Source: UBA2357 sp041916775
GTDB lineage: Bacteria > Pseudomonadota > Gammaproteobacteria > Burkholderiales > Rhodocyclaceae
Direction of reading: 5' to 3'
Length of the DNA: 64,000 nt
Assembly (NCBI GenBank): GCA_041916775.1
Contig: JAYRYZ010000011.1
Location: forward strand, 1 to 64,000
The first letter of the stretch is position 1, and each line of letters opens with the position of its first letter. Positions 31,406 through 38,560 of the stretch are shown here, in pieces. The notes beneath the pieces were generated by a model, which did not search any database, had not been told where the DNA came from, and saw nothing but the letters and a program-made list of their open reading frames with translations. The translations under genes and the position numbers were made by a program.

Positions 31406-33418
31406 TCAGATCTTTTCCAACACCGAAGCCACGCGACCTACCTCACGCTTTACATCCAGGTAGGCTTGGTACGCCGACCGGGCATTGGCGATCAAACCCT
31501 TGTAGCTTAGTGCATGCAAGTTGTACGCATCCCATGACTTGGATTCACGGTCGTTGAGTTCCGGCGCACGCTCGACAAGAAAATAGACATCAATCGGTGG
31601 GAGACGTCCCCCATACCCGCATGCATCCGGATGATCCCGGTACCATTGCTCGACCGCCTCGACATACTTCCGCCCCTGCGCTTCGAGCTTATGCGTCTGT
31701 ACGGGTAATCCTGGTCGCTTCAACTCGATGATCACATGGCGGCCTGCCGTCGTGCAGTACGCGATGTCGAGTCGCGCGCCCTCATCCGCATCCGGGCAAG
31801 CCCGCTTCAACTCGGCGGACAGGGTAACCTCCATCTGCTCACTTCCGGTCACCCGATCCCACGACGGATCCAGCAACCAAAGGTGCTTGAAAAGGTATTT
31901 TTGCGCGACTTTCTCTTGCTTTTTTTCGTCGACGATTTCTTCGTCGAACTTCCGGATCACCTCCAGCCGCCCCTTCACGATATCGAGGTAATAGCTCTCT
32001 TCGATATCGTCGAGCGAGGCGAAGATGGCTTGGAATTCCGGGCTCAGAACGTCGGTGATCTGCTCCAGCGCATCTATCTGTTGCCGGGCGCGCAGCTTTT
32101 CGAATCCGACGACTGCGCTCCGATAGAGTAGGCTACGTGCTTCACGGTTGCGGTCTTCGTCGTTGTTGAGTACGAGCTTCGAAATGGATGTCATCAGGCG
32201 ATCTGCAGCTTTGCGATCGCGCTTGTCCTTGAAGCTGGCTATCCACTCCTCTATGTCCGCGTTCTTTTCGGGCTCGTTCCCGTATCCCTGCGCGATGCGC
32301 CAGTCATCCCAACGGTCTCGGATGGTGGCGAGAACGCTTCTCAGATGCCGCCGCAATGCCTGAAACTTCTCATCGTCATGCCGAATGGACTCACGACTCG
32401 CTGTGGCACGATCAATGTCGTCCTGATCAAGGAAATCGGCATGTACCTCGCCGACAAGGTAGCTATTGAAATAGCGCGCGTCGCCAAGTTCAGCCAAGAT
32501 GTCGTCTTGGAACAGGCGTCCATTTGCGAAAACAGAGACCTTGTTGACGCTCTCTTCACCCTTGCCGAGCTTTGCAGGGGTGTCGACGCTTGCGATGAAA
32601 CCTCTCACCACCAACTCGGGCGGATCCCCGGCGATCAACGCAGGGATGGACTCGACGCAGGGGCGCTCCATCCCGTCGTCGCCCTTGTACTTGGCAAGCC
32701 CGATCGCCGATCTGACAACCTCCTCGCGTGAAGCTTCGTCGAAGTACCACAGGAACTGAAGGTTACGGTAGAAACCCGCGTCCGAACGCTGCAAGGGGCG
32801 TCCGTTCATGCGGACAGCAAAGGTGTCGGAGAAGACACCGAACCTACGTGCGAGCCTCGGGCGGAGAAAGTCCTCCGTCCGGTGTATCTGTGTATTGAGC
32901 TCTGTCAGGGTGATCCGGGTGCCATGTGCCAGATCGAAATCGGCGGGAACGTCAACGGGCTCGACCGGGTATTCTACCGTCTCGGAATCCTCCTCCGCCT
33001 GACGCCACAAGGCCTGGACGTCGATTGCGAAGGCGACCGCATCGCCCCCCTCGGCTCGGGTGACGACCTGGATCCGGTTGGCCAGCGAAAACATGGCCAG
33101 CTTACCGATGCCCTTGCGCCCCATTACATGACGCTTTCCGCTCCGGCTCATCGTCTTGGTAGCCTCACGGGTACGCCTGCTGTATCCGATCTTCAGGAAC
33201 TTATCCTGAACATCCTGATGGGTCATCCCGTGGCCGTCGTCTTGAACCTGGATCAGATCGCCTTCGGGGTCAATCGTAATGTCAACGCAAGCGGCATCAG
33301 CATCCCAACTGTTCGCGATGATCTCGGTCATGACTGCAGGGGTTGAACTGTAGAGCCCGATCCCCAGGTGCTTGAGTACGTTCAACTCGACACGGAACTT
33401 AAGCCCTTCTGCCATCAC
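31406..33418 (-). CDS. GHKL ATPase with C-terminal PD-(D/E)xK nuclease
   Basis: A 670-residue protein. The N-terminal Hsp90/MutL-type ATPase shows all Bergerat motifs: N box AVMTEIIANSWDADA, G1 QDDGHGM, and G2 GRKGIGKLAMFSLAN (about residues 28-115). The middle is helical. Near residues 555-575 RLDIAYCTTAGRHVIIELKRPG is a D-x(n)-ExK restriction-nuclease core. MutL/MORC-like GHKL ATPases encoded beside cytosine methylases have been described as restriction-modification systems; here ATPase and nuclease are one chain and the methylase gene overlaps it by 4 nt (ATGA). Predicted to cut unmodified incoming DNA in an ATP-dependent way. Confidence 0.82.
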   Translation of the reverse strand: MMAEGLKFRVELNVLKHLGIGLYSSTPAVMTEIIANSWDADAACVDITIDPEGDLIQVQDDGHGMTHQDVQDKFLKIGYSRRTREATKTMSRSGKRHVMGRKGIGKLAMFSLANRIQVVTRAEGGDAVAFAIDVQALWRQAEEDSETVEYPVEPVDVPADFDLAHGTRITLTELNTQIHRTEDFLRPRLARRFGVFSDTFAVRMNGRPLQRSDAGFYRNLQFLWYFDEASREEVVRSAIGLAKYKGDDGMERPCVESIPALIAGDPPELVVRGFIASVDTPAKLGKGEESVNKVSVFANGRLFQDDILAELGDARYFNSYLVGEVHADFLDQDDIDRATASRESIRHDDEKFQALRRHLRSVLATIRDRWDDWRIAQGYGNEPEKNADIEEWIASFKDKRDRKAADRLMTSISKLVLNNDEDRNREARSLLYRSAVVGFEKLRARQQIDALEQITDVLSPEFQAIFASLDDIEESYYLDIVKGRLEVIRKFDEEIVDEKKQEKVAQKYLFKHLWLLDPSWDRVTGSEQMEVTLSAELKRACPDADEGARLDIAYCTTAGRHVIIELKRPGLPVQTHKLEAQGRKYVEAVEQWYRDHPDACGYGGRLPPIDVYFLVERAPELNDRESKSWDAYNLHALSYKGLIANARSAYQAYLDVKREVGRVASVLEKI

Positions 33419-34455
33419 GTCTCCACGTTCGCTTCTTGCACGTGCCGTTTGAACGCCTCACCAACAACCGCGCCCAACCGGGGTGGCACGGCATTTCCGA
33501 CCATCCTGCCGACTGTCGAGAAGTGAACATCTTCGCCAGGCCGGACAAATCGATAGTCGTCAGGAAATGACTGAAGGATAGCAGCTTCACGCAAGGTTAT
33601 GGCCCTGTCCTGCTCCGGATGCCCGAAACGCCCAGTCCCGAAATTGAAGCACTGTGTCGTCATCGTCGGTGCAGGCTGGTCCCAGCTCATACGCGCATAC
33701 ACGCTCCGGAAGGAAGCGCCGCTCTTGACGCGATGGCAAGGCGCCCGCAGTTCGGCCGGCCAGTCTTCCCACGTTCCACCTTCGCGTGATGCACGGATGC
33801 GCTCAAGGTTGACCGGTGTCAGACGGCGGGCTTTGTGCAGCGAGTCTTTACAGTCGGTCTGGCCTGCCTCCAGCTTGGGCAAGTGTGCGATCGCATCACG
33901 GACCGTTTTCAAGCTCCCTTTGATGAGTGGAACCAGTCGAACCGGACCGAGCCGCGACGCGACCAGCACGAAGCGTCGACGCTCCTGTGGAATGCCGTAG
34001 TCTGCGCATCGGACCCGCCTTGCGTCCACGTGATACCCCAACTTCTGCAGGACGGAGATGAACTCCCCGTACGGGGCATGGTTGGTGACGCGAGGGACGT
34101 TCTCCATGGTCACCAATTCCGGAACCAGCTCTCGGACCAGACGGGCGAACTCGTGCAACAAACCCCACTTCTTCTCGTCCTTCTCTTCCTTCGTGTTAGC
34201 GAGCGTCGAAAATGGCTGACATGGAGCGCAACCGGCTAGCAGGCGAATGGCATCGGGTGAGTACCACCTTGCCAAATCCGCCCCTGATATGTCGGTCACA
34301 CTTTTCAGTTCGAACCGGGCCTGGTTGTTGTCTTCGTACGGGAAAGCGCATGCTGGGTCTATGTCATAGCCCGCCCGCACGTCAATCCCTGCCGCTTTCA
34401 AGCCGTAGGTCAGACCTCCGACGCCGCAAAAGAGATCCACGGCTTCGATCTTCAT
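33415..34455 (-). CDS. C5 cytosine DNA methyltransferase
   Basis: A 346-residue type II-style cytosine methylase: motif I AVDLFCGVGGLTYGL (residues 5-19), motif IV GCAPCQPFS with catalytic Cys near 79, motif VI VTMENVPRV, motif VIII QERRRFVLVAS, and motif IX/X REAAILQSFPDDYRF with GNAVPPRL near the end. The ATG at 34455 has GGAGG six bases upstream; an earlier start at 34470 is unnecessary. Transcribed first, coupled to the GHKL-nuclease gene, so modification is made before restriction. Distinct from the ICE's own cytosine methylase at 20016. Confidence 0.92.
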   Translation of the reverse strand: MKIEAVDLFCGVGGLTYGLKAAGIDVRAGYDIDPACAFPYEDNNQARFELKSVTDISGADLARWYSPDAIRLLAGCAPCQPFSTLANTKEEKDEKKWGLLHEFARLVRELVPELVTMENVPRVTNHAPYGEFISVLQKLGYHVDARRVRCADYGIPQERRRFVLVASRLGPVRLVPLIKGSLKTVRDAIAHLPKLEAGQTDCKDSLHKARRLTPVNLERIRASREGGTWEDWPAELRAPCHRVKSGASFRSVYARMSWDQPAPTMTTQCFNFGTGRFGHPEQDRAITLREAAILQSFPDDYRFVRPGEDVHFSTVGRMVGNAVPPRLGAVVGEAFKRHVQEANVET

Positions 34456-34466
34456 GCGTGACCTCC

Positions 34467-34556
34467 TCACGTCCCATCCTTCGCATCGTATGCGGCGAGC
34501 AACGACATGAACGCATCAATGTCCAGCTCTTCGTAACCGATGGTGTAAACAATCAT
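34467..34556 (-). pseudogene. 5' remnant of a DUF488-like gene
   Basis: From the ATG at 34556 the frame reads MIVYTIGYEELDIDAFMSLL and stops after 29 residues at 34467. The IYTIGY-x-x-x-x-x-x-FMSLL pattern is the start of DUF488 proteins, which are normally over 110 residues long. The sequence ends immediately upstream of the methylase ribosome binding site, so the gene was probably truncated when the restriction-modification pair arrived. Confidence 0.5.
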
Positions 34557-34770
34557 TGATCGAGTTTTCTTAAACATTGATGATCTTACCGGAGGGTGCA
34601 TGGCTCTGGTGTGGCATCTTTGCGGGCGGCAGGCAATCGGCTTCCCGGCATCAACCAGCGATGTTATCCATAAGACTGTTTTGTCGCTGTCCAATGCGGA
34701 TTTCACTTCGGTAGCGCCCTGCTCCCGTCGTCCTGGGGGCACATAGATTCTTTCGAATATAGTATAGTAT

Positions 34771-34794
34771 TTTTTGGATTGCGCAATCCAAAAA
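34771..34794. promoter_or_regulatory. Perfect 24-bp palindrome upstream of the SprT-like gene
   Basis: TTTTTGGATTGC (34771-34782) is immediately followed by its exact reverse complement GCAATCCAAAAA (34783-34794), with no spacer. It lies 11 nt before the ATG at 34806, just downstream of a TATAGTATAGTAT stretch (about 34759-34770) that can serve as a -10 region. Good candidate for a repressor operator. Confidence 0.6.
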
Positions 34795-34805
34795 TAAGGG
34801 TAAAT

Positions 34806-35657
34806 ATGCAATCACCAACCGTAGAAACCTATTCAGAGCTACAGGAAGCCTACACCTGGTACAGCGATCGCCTCTTCGACGGTAAGCTGCCGTTCTGCCT
34901 CATCACGTATCAACGCGAAAAGCGCACCATGGGCTACTTCAGTGGGGCGCGCTGGGCGAGCCGAAAAGGCGGGCGCACCGATGAGATCGCGATGAACCCC
35001 TGGTACTTCGGCACCCGCCCGATCGAAGAAGTGCTCAGCACGCTCGTGCATGAAATGGTCCACTTGTGGCAGGAGCACTTCGGCGAGCCAGGCCGGCGTC
35101 GCTACCACAATCGTGAATGGGCCGAAAAGATGAAGGCGATCGGCCTACATCCCTCAAGCACAGGCCGACCCGGAGGGCGGGAGACAGGCGAGCGTATGAG
35201 CGACTATATTGTCGCCGGCGGCCGCTTTATCGAAGCGACGCGCGCCTTGCTCGAGACCGATTTCGCGCTGAGCTGGTACGACCGCTTTCCGCCGCCCGAT
35301 GAGCTGCTTCATGCCCGGCAGCGCGCCACGACGGTGGCGATCTACCCCGAGCCAGGTGACATGGCGCTCGAATCGCTCTCCCCCATCCCTGCAGCAGCAG
35401 CCTTGGAATCTCGTAATGGCGTTGATCTTGCGGAACGCCTCGAGCCCGGCCGCAGCCAGTTCGCCGTGAAACCGGCGCTCGACTTTGCGATGCCTGCCCC
35501 TGCGTCAGCGCCTGACACAGGGGCAGGCATCGCACCCGATCGCTCAAATCGCAGAAAGTATCAATGCCCTGAGTGCGGGATCAATGCGTGGGCGAAGCCC
35601 AGGATCCAACTCATCTGCGGGCAGTGCAGTCGCGAGCTTTGCGACGTGCCGGCATAG
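34806..35657 (+). CDS. SprT-like zinc metallopeptidase
   Basis: A 283-residue protein. The SprT-like domain occupies residues 1-130: ELQEAYTWYSDRLFDGKLPF start, IAMNPWYFG, and the metalloprotease motif VHEMVHLWQE (HEMVH at 82-86) with RYHNREWAEKMKAIGLHPS. A long Ala/Pro-rich linker follows, then a zinc-ribbon (YQCPECGINAWAKPRIQLICGQC) at the C-terminus. SprT-like proteases are known in plasmids and ICEs and in eukaryotes cleave DNA-protein crosslinks (SPRTN). ATG at 34806 follows AAGGGTAAAT. A 24-bp palindrome sits in its promoter. Confidence 0.85.
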   Translation: MQSPTVETYSELQEAYTWYSDRLFDGKLPFCLITYQREKRTMGYFSGARWASRKGGRTDEIAMNPWYFGTRPIEEVLSTLVHEMVHLWQEHFGEPGRRRYHNREWAEKMKAIGLHPSSTGRPGGRETGERMSDYIVAGGRFIEATRALLETDFALSWYDRFPPPDELLHARQRATTVAIYPEPGDMALESLSPIPAAAALESRNGVDLAERLEPGRSQFAVKPALDFAMPAPASAPDTGAGIAPDRSNRRKYQCPECGINAWAKPRIQLICGQCSRELCDVPA

Positions 35658-35692
35658 CAGGTCGGCGAGTTCCCGCAACAAATGCCGCGCCC

Positions 35693-35917
35693 CTACTCCC
35701 GCATCTGGAAAAGTACGTCGTGCCATGCGGACAGGTCGATCTCGCCCAGTTTTCCCGCAAGTCTCTGTTTATCGACGCACCGAAGTTGATCAAGCAGAAT
35801 ATGCGTCGGCTTACCGTTGAACTCGACTTCCGGCCGGCACTCCAGTGCCTGCCCTTTGCTGGTAATTGGCGCCACAATCACGCGGGGCAGCGCCGCATTC
35901 ATGTCTTCGGGCGAGAT
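35693..35917 (-). pseudogene. mazF: MazF toxin, C-terminal part (split by mini-Tn3)
   Basis: Reading from the target duplication: SPEDMNAALPRVIVAPITSK, then ALECRPEVEFNGKPTHILLD and LGEIDLSAWHDVLFQMRE up to the stop at 35693. RVIVAPITSKG and VDKQRLAGKLG are MazF signatures. If the insertion at 35918-36796 plus one GAGAT copy is removed, this joins in frame to the N-terminal part at 36797-36903, restoring a 108-residue MazF (327 nt, 109 codons with stop). The toxin is therefore inactivated by transposition. Confidence 0.85.
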
Positions 35918-35955
35918 GGGGTCGTCTCAGAAAACGGAAGATAAAGTACGTCAAG
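35918..35955 (+). repeat. Left 38-bp terminal inverted repeat of the mini-Tn3
   Basis: Starts GGGGTCGTCTCAGAAAACGG, continues AAGATAAAGTACGTCAAG. Flanked outside by GAGAT (35913-35917). Confidence 0.93.
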
Positions 35956-36103
35956 CCGTTGGTATTGCGTGGAGATGCCTCTCGCAAACGAAGGTCTGCG
36001 AGAGGCCTTTCTGAGAAGTCGGCCACTTCTAGCGCCGACGTGGCCAGGATGTTCTCGAAAACCGTTCTCGCTTGAAGTCGTTCTGAACGGCGAGTTTCGA
36101 GAA

Positions 36104-36394
36104 TCAGGCGCGCAGCGTCTTGAGCGCCACATCCGGCGCAGTACGCACGATCTTTAGCAAAGCGGCAGCGGGGCCGGTCGGATTGCGGCGATGCTGCTCC
36201 CAGTTTTGCAGTGTCTTGATGCTGACCTGCATCAACTGGGCAAACTCGCTTTGTGACAGCCCGATTTGCTCACGTACCGCCTTGGCGTCCAGCGTTGTTA
36301 CCTTGATCCGGCGCGAAGCGGGCGCTTCCCCGCGAGAAATCGCCTTGGCTTCTTTCAGGCTTTGCATCAGGTCATCAAACAATGCTTGTTCCAT
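36104..36394 (-). CDS. HigA-like Xre antitoxin of the mini-Tn3
   Basis: A 96-residue antitoxin. LDAKAVREQIGLSQSEFAQL and MQVSIKTLQNWEQHRRNPTG form a Cro/C1-type HTH (about residues 35-75) preceded by a helical dimerisation part (FDDLMQSLKEAKAISRGE). Starts 1 nt after the toxin gene ends, toxin-first order as in higBA. A final segment VRTAPDVALKTLRA completes the antitoxin. It should neutralise the toxin and repress the operon through the promoter next to the right repeat. Confidence 0.9.
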   Translation of the reverse strand: MEQALFDDLMQSLKEAKAISRGEAPASRRIKVTTLDAKAVREQIGLSQSEFAQLMQVSIKTLQNWEQHRRNPTGPAAALLKIVRTAPDVALKTLRA

Positions 36395-36395
36395 T

Positions 36396-36707
36396 TCATA
36401 GCTCCTTTACAAATTCGCGCAACAAGGCGGTTTCCCGGTCGGTCAGATCGTCCTTTTTCGACTTCGGGTAGATCAGCAGCATGTAAATTTGCCCGTCGTC
36501 CCGGAGCCAGTAGTAGATCACCCGAACCCCGCCGCTCTTGCCGCGCCCAGGCAGCGCGTGGCGCAGCTTACGGATTCCACCGCCACCCTTGAGGATGTCG
36601 CCCCGTTCCGGGTTCTCCACCAAGACATTCTGAAGGTCCGCATACTCGTCATCCGACAGCAGATCGGCAAGCAGACGGGTGAATGTCGGGGTTTCGATGA
36701 ATTCCAT
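36396..36707 (-). CDS. HigB/RelE-like toxin of the mini-Tn3
   Basis: A 103-residue toxin of the RelE superfamily: MEFIETPTFTRLLADLLSDD start, PERGDILKGGGGIRKLRHAL, then GVRVIYYWLRDDGQIYMLLI and KDDLTDRETALLREFVKEL. The GGGIRKLR and RVIYYW motifs are characteristic of the HigB-like group. The ATG at 36707 is preceded by a TATAAT sequence eight bases upstream, so the transcript may be nearly leaderless; a longer TTG-start frame (36728) is rejected. It lies just inside the right terminal repeat. Confidence 0.9.
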   Translation of the reverse strand: MEFIETPTFTRLLADLLSDDEYADLQNVLVENPERGDILKGGGGIRKLRHALPGRGKSGGVRVIYYWLRDDGQIYMLLIYPKSKKDDLTDRETALLREFVKEL

Positions 36708-36758
36708 GCCCTGTATTATATACGCCAATGGCGGATAGCGGAACGACTATGACAAATC

Positions 36759-36796
36759 CTTAGCGTACTTTATTTTCCGTTTTCTGAGACGACCCC
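36759..36796 (-). repeat. Right 38-bp terminal inverted repeat of the mini-Tn3
   Basis: Read on the - strand it starts GGGGTCGTCTCAGAAAACGG and ends AAAATAAAGTACGCTAAG. Flanked outside by GAGAT (36797-36801), completing the 5-bp target duplication. Confidence 0.93.
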
Positions 36797-36903
36797 GAGA
36801 TGCTCAATGCCGGCCTGGTCTTTTGAATCTTGGTGCCTACCGTGGGGTCGAGAGTCACCCAATAAACATCCCCCCGGCGCACCCAGGTGCCAGACTTTGC
36901 CAT
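36797..36903 (-). pseudogene. mazF: MazF toxin, N-terminal part (split by mini-Tn3)
   Basis: From the ATG at 36903: MAKSGTWVRRGDVYWVTLDP, then TVGTKIQKTRPALSIS up to the insertion. RRGDVYWVTLDPTVGTKIQKTRPA is the characteristic MazF/PemK start (GDVY and KTRP motifs). Rejoining to 35693-35912 restores the full toxin frame exactly. Confidence 0.85.
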
Positions 36904-37016
36904 TCCCACTCACCACTGTCCGAGGTCGGCGGCAGGTCTTGCCAGACATCTTCGTCCTGGTCTGCCCGATAACCATCGAACCACCCAACCCGCGATGCCC
37001 TTACCGGCTCGATCAT
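36855..37016 (-). pseudogene. mazE: MazE-type antitoxin remnant, N-terminus missing
   Basis: The frame IEPVRASRVGWFDGYRADQD, then EDVWQDLPPTSDSGEWEW, is the C-terminal part of an AbrB/MazE-family antitoxin: such proteins end their AbrB domain in an (V)IEPV strand followed by a GWF-GY, DVW-DLP, EWEW tail. The roughly 45-residue DNA-binding N-terminus is absent; the sequence before it is the end of the gene at 37031. The frame also runs 14 codons past EWEW into mazF. The antitoxin was thus lost and the toxin split. Confidence 0.6.
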
Positions 37017-37030
37017 GATATGAGTACCTG

Positions 37031-37381
37031 TCAGTAGATAACGGAATCGACGCCGAGCACGTTGCCGGCATCGTCCAGTAGTTCGACGACGATAGTTTCA
37101 TCGGGGGCGCTGGGGTAGTCGCCTGCCAGCTCTTCTGGCAATCGATGGGCGTAGCCAATCAACGCGGCCAGATCGGCACGGTTACGCAGCGGATGCGACC
37201 CAAAAGTGTGGAATTTCCCGGGTCCGGGATGACACCGCACCCCGCCTGCTGCGAGCAGATCACGCAGCCAGTCTGCCCCCTCGCCAGATATCGTACCGGC
37301 GTGTGCGTCCCACTCCAGGTCGAGCCGTGGAATGTTCGGGTTGCCCGTGGCGGGCTCGCAAATCAGGCGAATGACGGTCAT
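37031..37381 (-). CDS. Hypothetical protein
   Basis: A 116-residue protein (MTVIRLICEPATGNPNIPRL, DLEWDAHAGTISGEGADWLR, FGSHPLRNRADLAALIGYAH, then ETIVVELLDDAGNVLGVDSV). Balanced alpha/beta composition; the start TVIRLICEPA-x-G-NPNIPRLDLEWD looks like a conserved family beginning but I cannot name it. The ATG overlaps the stop of the short frameshifted gene upstream (ATGA). Directly downstream lies the mazE remnant, so the junction of an old insertion is close to 37020. Confidence 0.6.
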   Translation of the reverse strand: MTVIRLICEPATGNPNIPRLDLEWDAHAGTISGEGADWLRDLLAAGGVRCHPGPGKFHTFGSHPLRNRADLAALIGYAHRLPEELAGDYPSAPDETIVVELLDDAGNVLGVDSVIY

Positions 37382-37516
37382 GGTTTCCAGTGGAACAGCA
37401 GGCCGACGACAAAATCAAAAAGCTCTCGATCTTCATTGTAGGCGCACCTGAGATCCTGCAATGTTTCTCGTCGGGCGGGGGTTCGCGCCGAGGGCATGCT
37501 CGAGCGCCATGGTCAT
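37378..37516 (-). pseudogene. Short gene with a probable +1 frameshift
   Basis: Two frames each look protein-like and join at a C-rich run near 37480-37490: upstream HLPITFMTMALEHALGANPR, downstream ARRETLQDLRCAYNEDRELF, DFVVGLLFHWKP, stop overlapping the next ATG. One extra C in the CCCCCGCCC run would explain the break. It may be a genuine mutation or a sequencing error. The C-terminus has the look of a short conserved protein. Product unknown. Confidence 0.45.
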
Positions 37517-37574
37517 GAAAGTGATTGGCAAATGAAGACGGCCGGAGGCGCGCGCCTTTCAAGCTTAACCCAAG

Positions 37575-37994
37575 TCATTTACAGCCCCTGCCGGACCGCT
37601 CTGCAGCGAGAATTGACACCAAACGGTCTGCACGCCTGTAAGTGAGCTGCAACCGCCTCGTGAGCCAAGACACCTCGATGGGATGGCCAAGCTCAGTCAT
37701 TTCGCGAAGACAAGGCAAGAGGGGATCGTCCCGCGTCCCCTCGCGCGGATCGGGCGGGAGATCGTTTCTCGATCTGAGGTCGAGAAAGCGCTCGAGGAGC
37801 GCCATCCGGACGTCCCGAATCGCTTCAGTCAGCAGCGCCCGATCTTCCAACGGAAAGTCGGCGGCAAAGTGCTGCAAAGTAGGCGCAAGTCGCCCCTCAA
37901 GGATCTCGAATGCGAGCCCTGCTGCGATGCGTTGTGCACCCTTGCGGTCAAGCGGCAGATCAATCGCTGACGAGAGGAACGGATTGGGGTCCAT
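37575..37994 (-). CDS. Hypothetical protein
   Basis: A 139-residue soluble, helical protein (RKGAQRIAAGLAFEILEGRL, LPALTEAIRDVRMALLERFL-type helices; WLTRRLQLTYRRADRLVSIL at the end). The last segment could be a helix-turn-helix. Stop codon overlaps the ATG of a following short frame (ATGACTTGG), consistent with a small operon on this strand. No family recognised. Confidence 0.6.
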   Translation of the reverse strand: MDPNPFLSSAIDLPLDRKGAQRIAAGLAFEILEGRLAPTLQHFAADFPLEDRALLTEAIRDVRMALLERFLDLRSRNDLPPDPREGTRDDPLLPCLREMTELGHPIEVSWLTRRLQLTYRRADRLVSILAAERSGRGCK

Positions 37995-38110
37995 CTATCC
38001 CCCGAAGTGTCGAACAGTGTCGCAGGTATATTGACCCGAACACATTCATGGTTCCGGTCAAAATGTGTAAATTGGATTACAAGCCTGGGTGCCTGGCAAA
38101 CCGATCTCGA

Positions 38111-38560
38111 TCACCCGCCTGGATCGGCGCTTGGCGATGGGCCGCGATCGCGTCCGCCGCGCCGGTCTCCGATCGCGTCTTTGACGGTTTTCAAGTGATA
38201 TTCCATCAGCACCCGCTTCACACCAGGAGCAACGTCGCGATCGTGGTAGATGCTATGAAAAAGCTGGGTCTGTACGAACAGCGTCTGACGCTTGAGCGCG
38301 TCGCAGTCGGTGTGCAGTACCCCTTGATTGAGCTTGGCGACCAGCATCAGGACATCACGTTTGAAGCGGTAGAGTTGGGCGCGCTCAATGGCCTCGGTAC
38401 TTGTCCCGGCACCGGGTCGCGCCGGCGCCGAGGGCGCGTGCGCCATCAGGTGCGTCGTCGCATTGAGCCATGCGCGCATCCGCTCGAGCACTGTCCCGTC
38501 CCTCAAAGTGTGCTCAACGCTCAGGCCGACCGTGTGCGCGTAGTCGAGCCGTTGCTTCAT
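38111..38560 (-). CDS. Hypothetical protein
   Basis: A 149-residue basic helical protein from the ATG at 38560: MKQRLDYAHTVGLSVEHTLR, VLERMRAWLNATTHLMAHAP, AIERAQLYRFKRDVLMLVAK, LFHSIYHDRDVAPGVKRVLM. A longer reading from 38656 would overlap the PH-domain gene by 143 nt and its extra N-terminus is only shadow sequence. Overlaps the preceding gene by 47 nt, so co-translated. No family recognised; it follows a membrane protein and precedes other accessory genes. Confidence 0.55.
   Translation of the reverse strand: MKQRLDYAHTVGLSVEHTLRDGTVLERMRAWLNATTHLMAHAPSAPARPGAGTSTEAIERAQLYRFKRDVLMLVAKLNQGVLHTDCDALKRQTLFVQTQLFHSIYHDRDVAPGVKRVLMEYHLKTVKDAIGDRRGGRDRGPSPSADPGG

Larger units (their letters stand above)
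35918..36796 (-). mobile_element. 879-bp mini-Tn3 element carrying a TA pair
   Basis: Bounded by 38-bp inverted repeats (35918-35955 and 36759-36796) that differ at only four positions by eye, each beginning GGGGTCGTCTCAGAAAACGG and ending in TCAAG or CTAAG. A perfect 5-bp target duplication GAGAT flanks it (35913-35917 and 36797-36801). Inside are a higBA-like pair and about 150 bp of dyad-rich sequence (35956-36103) that may be a res site; no transposase or resolvase is encoded. Tn3-derived miniature elements (TIMEs) move using a transposase in trans, and TA genes beside res are known in the family. Transposed as a unit into mazF. Confidence 0.93.
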
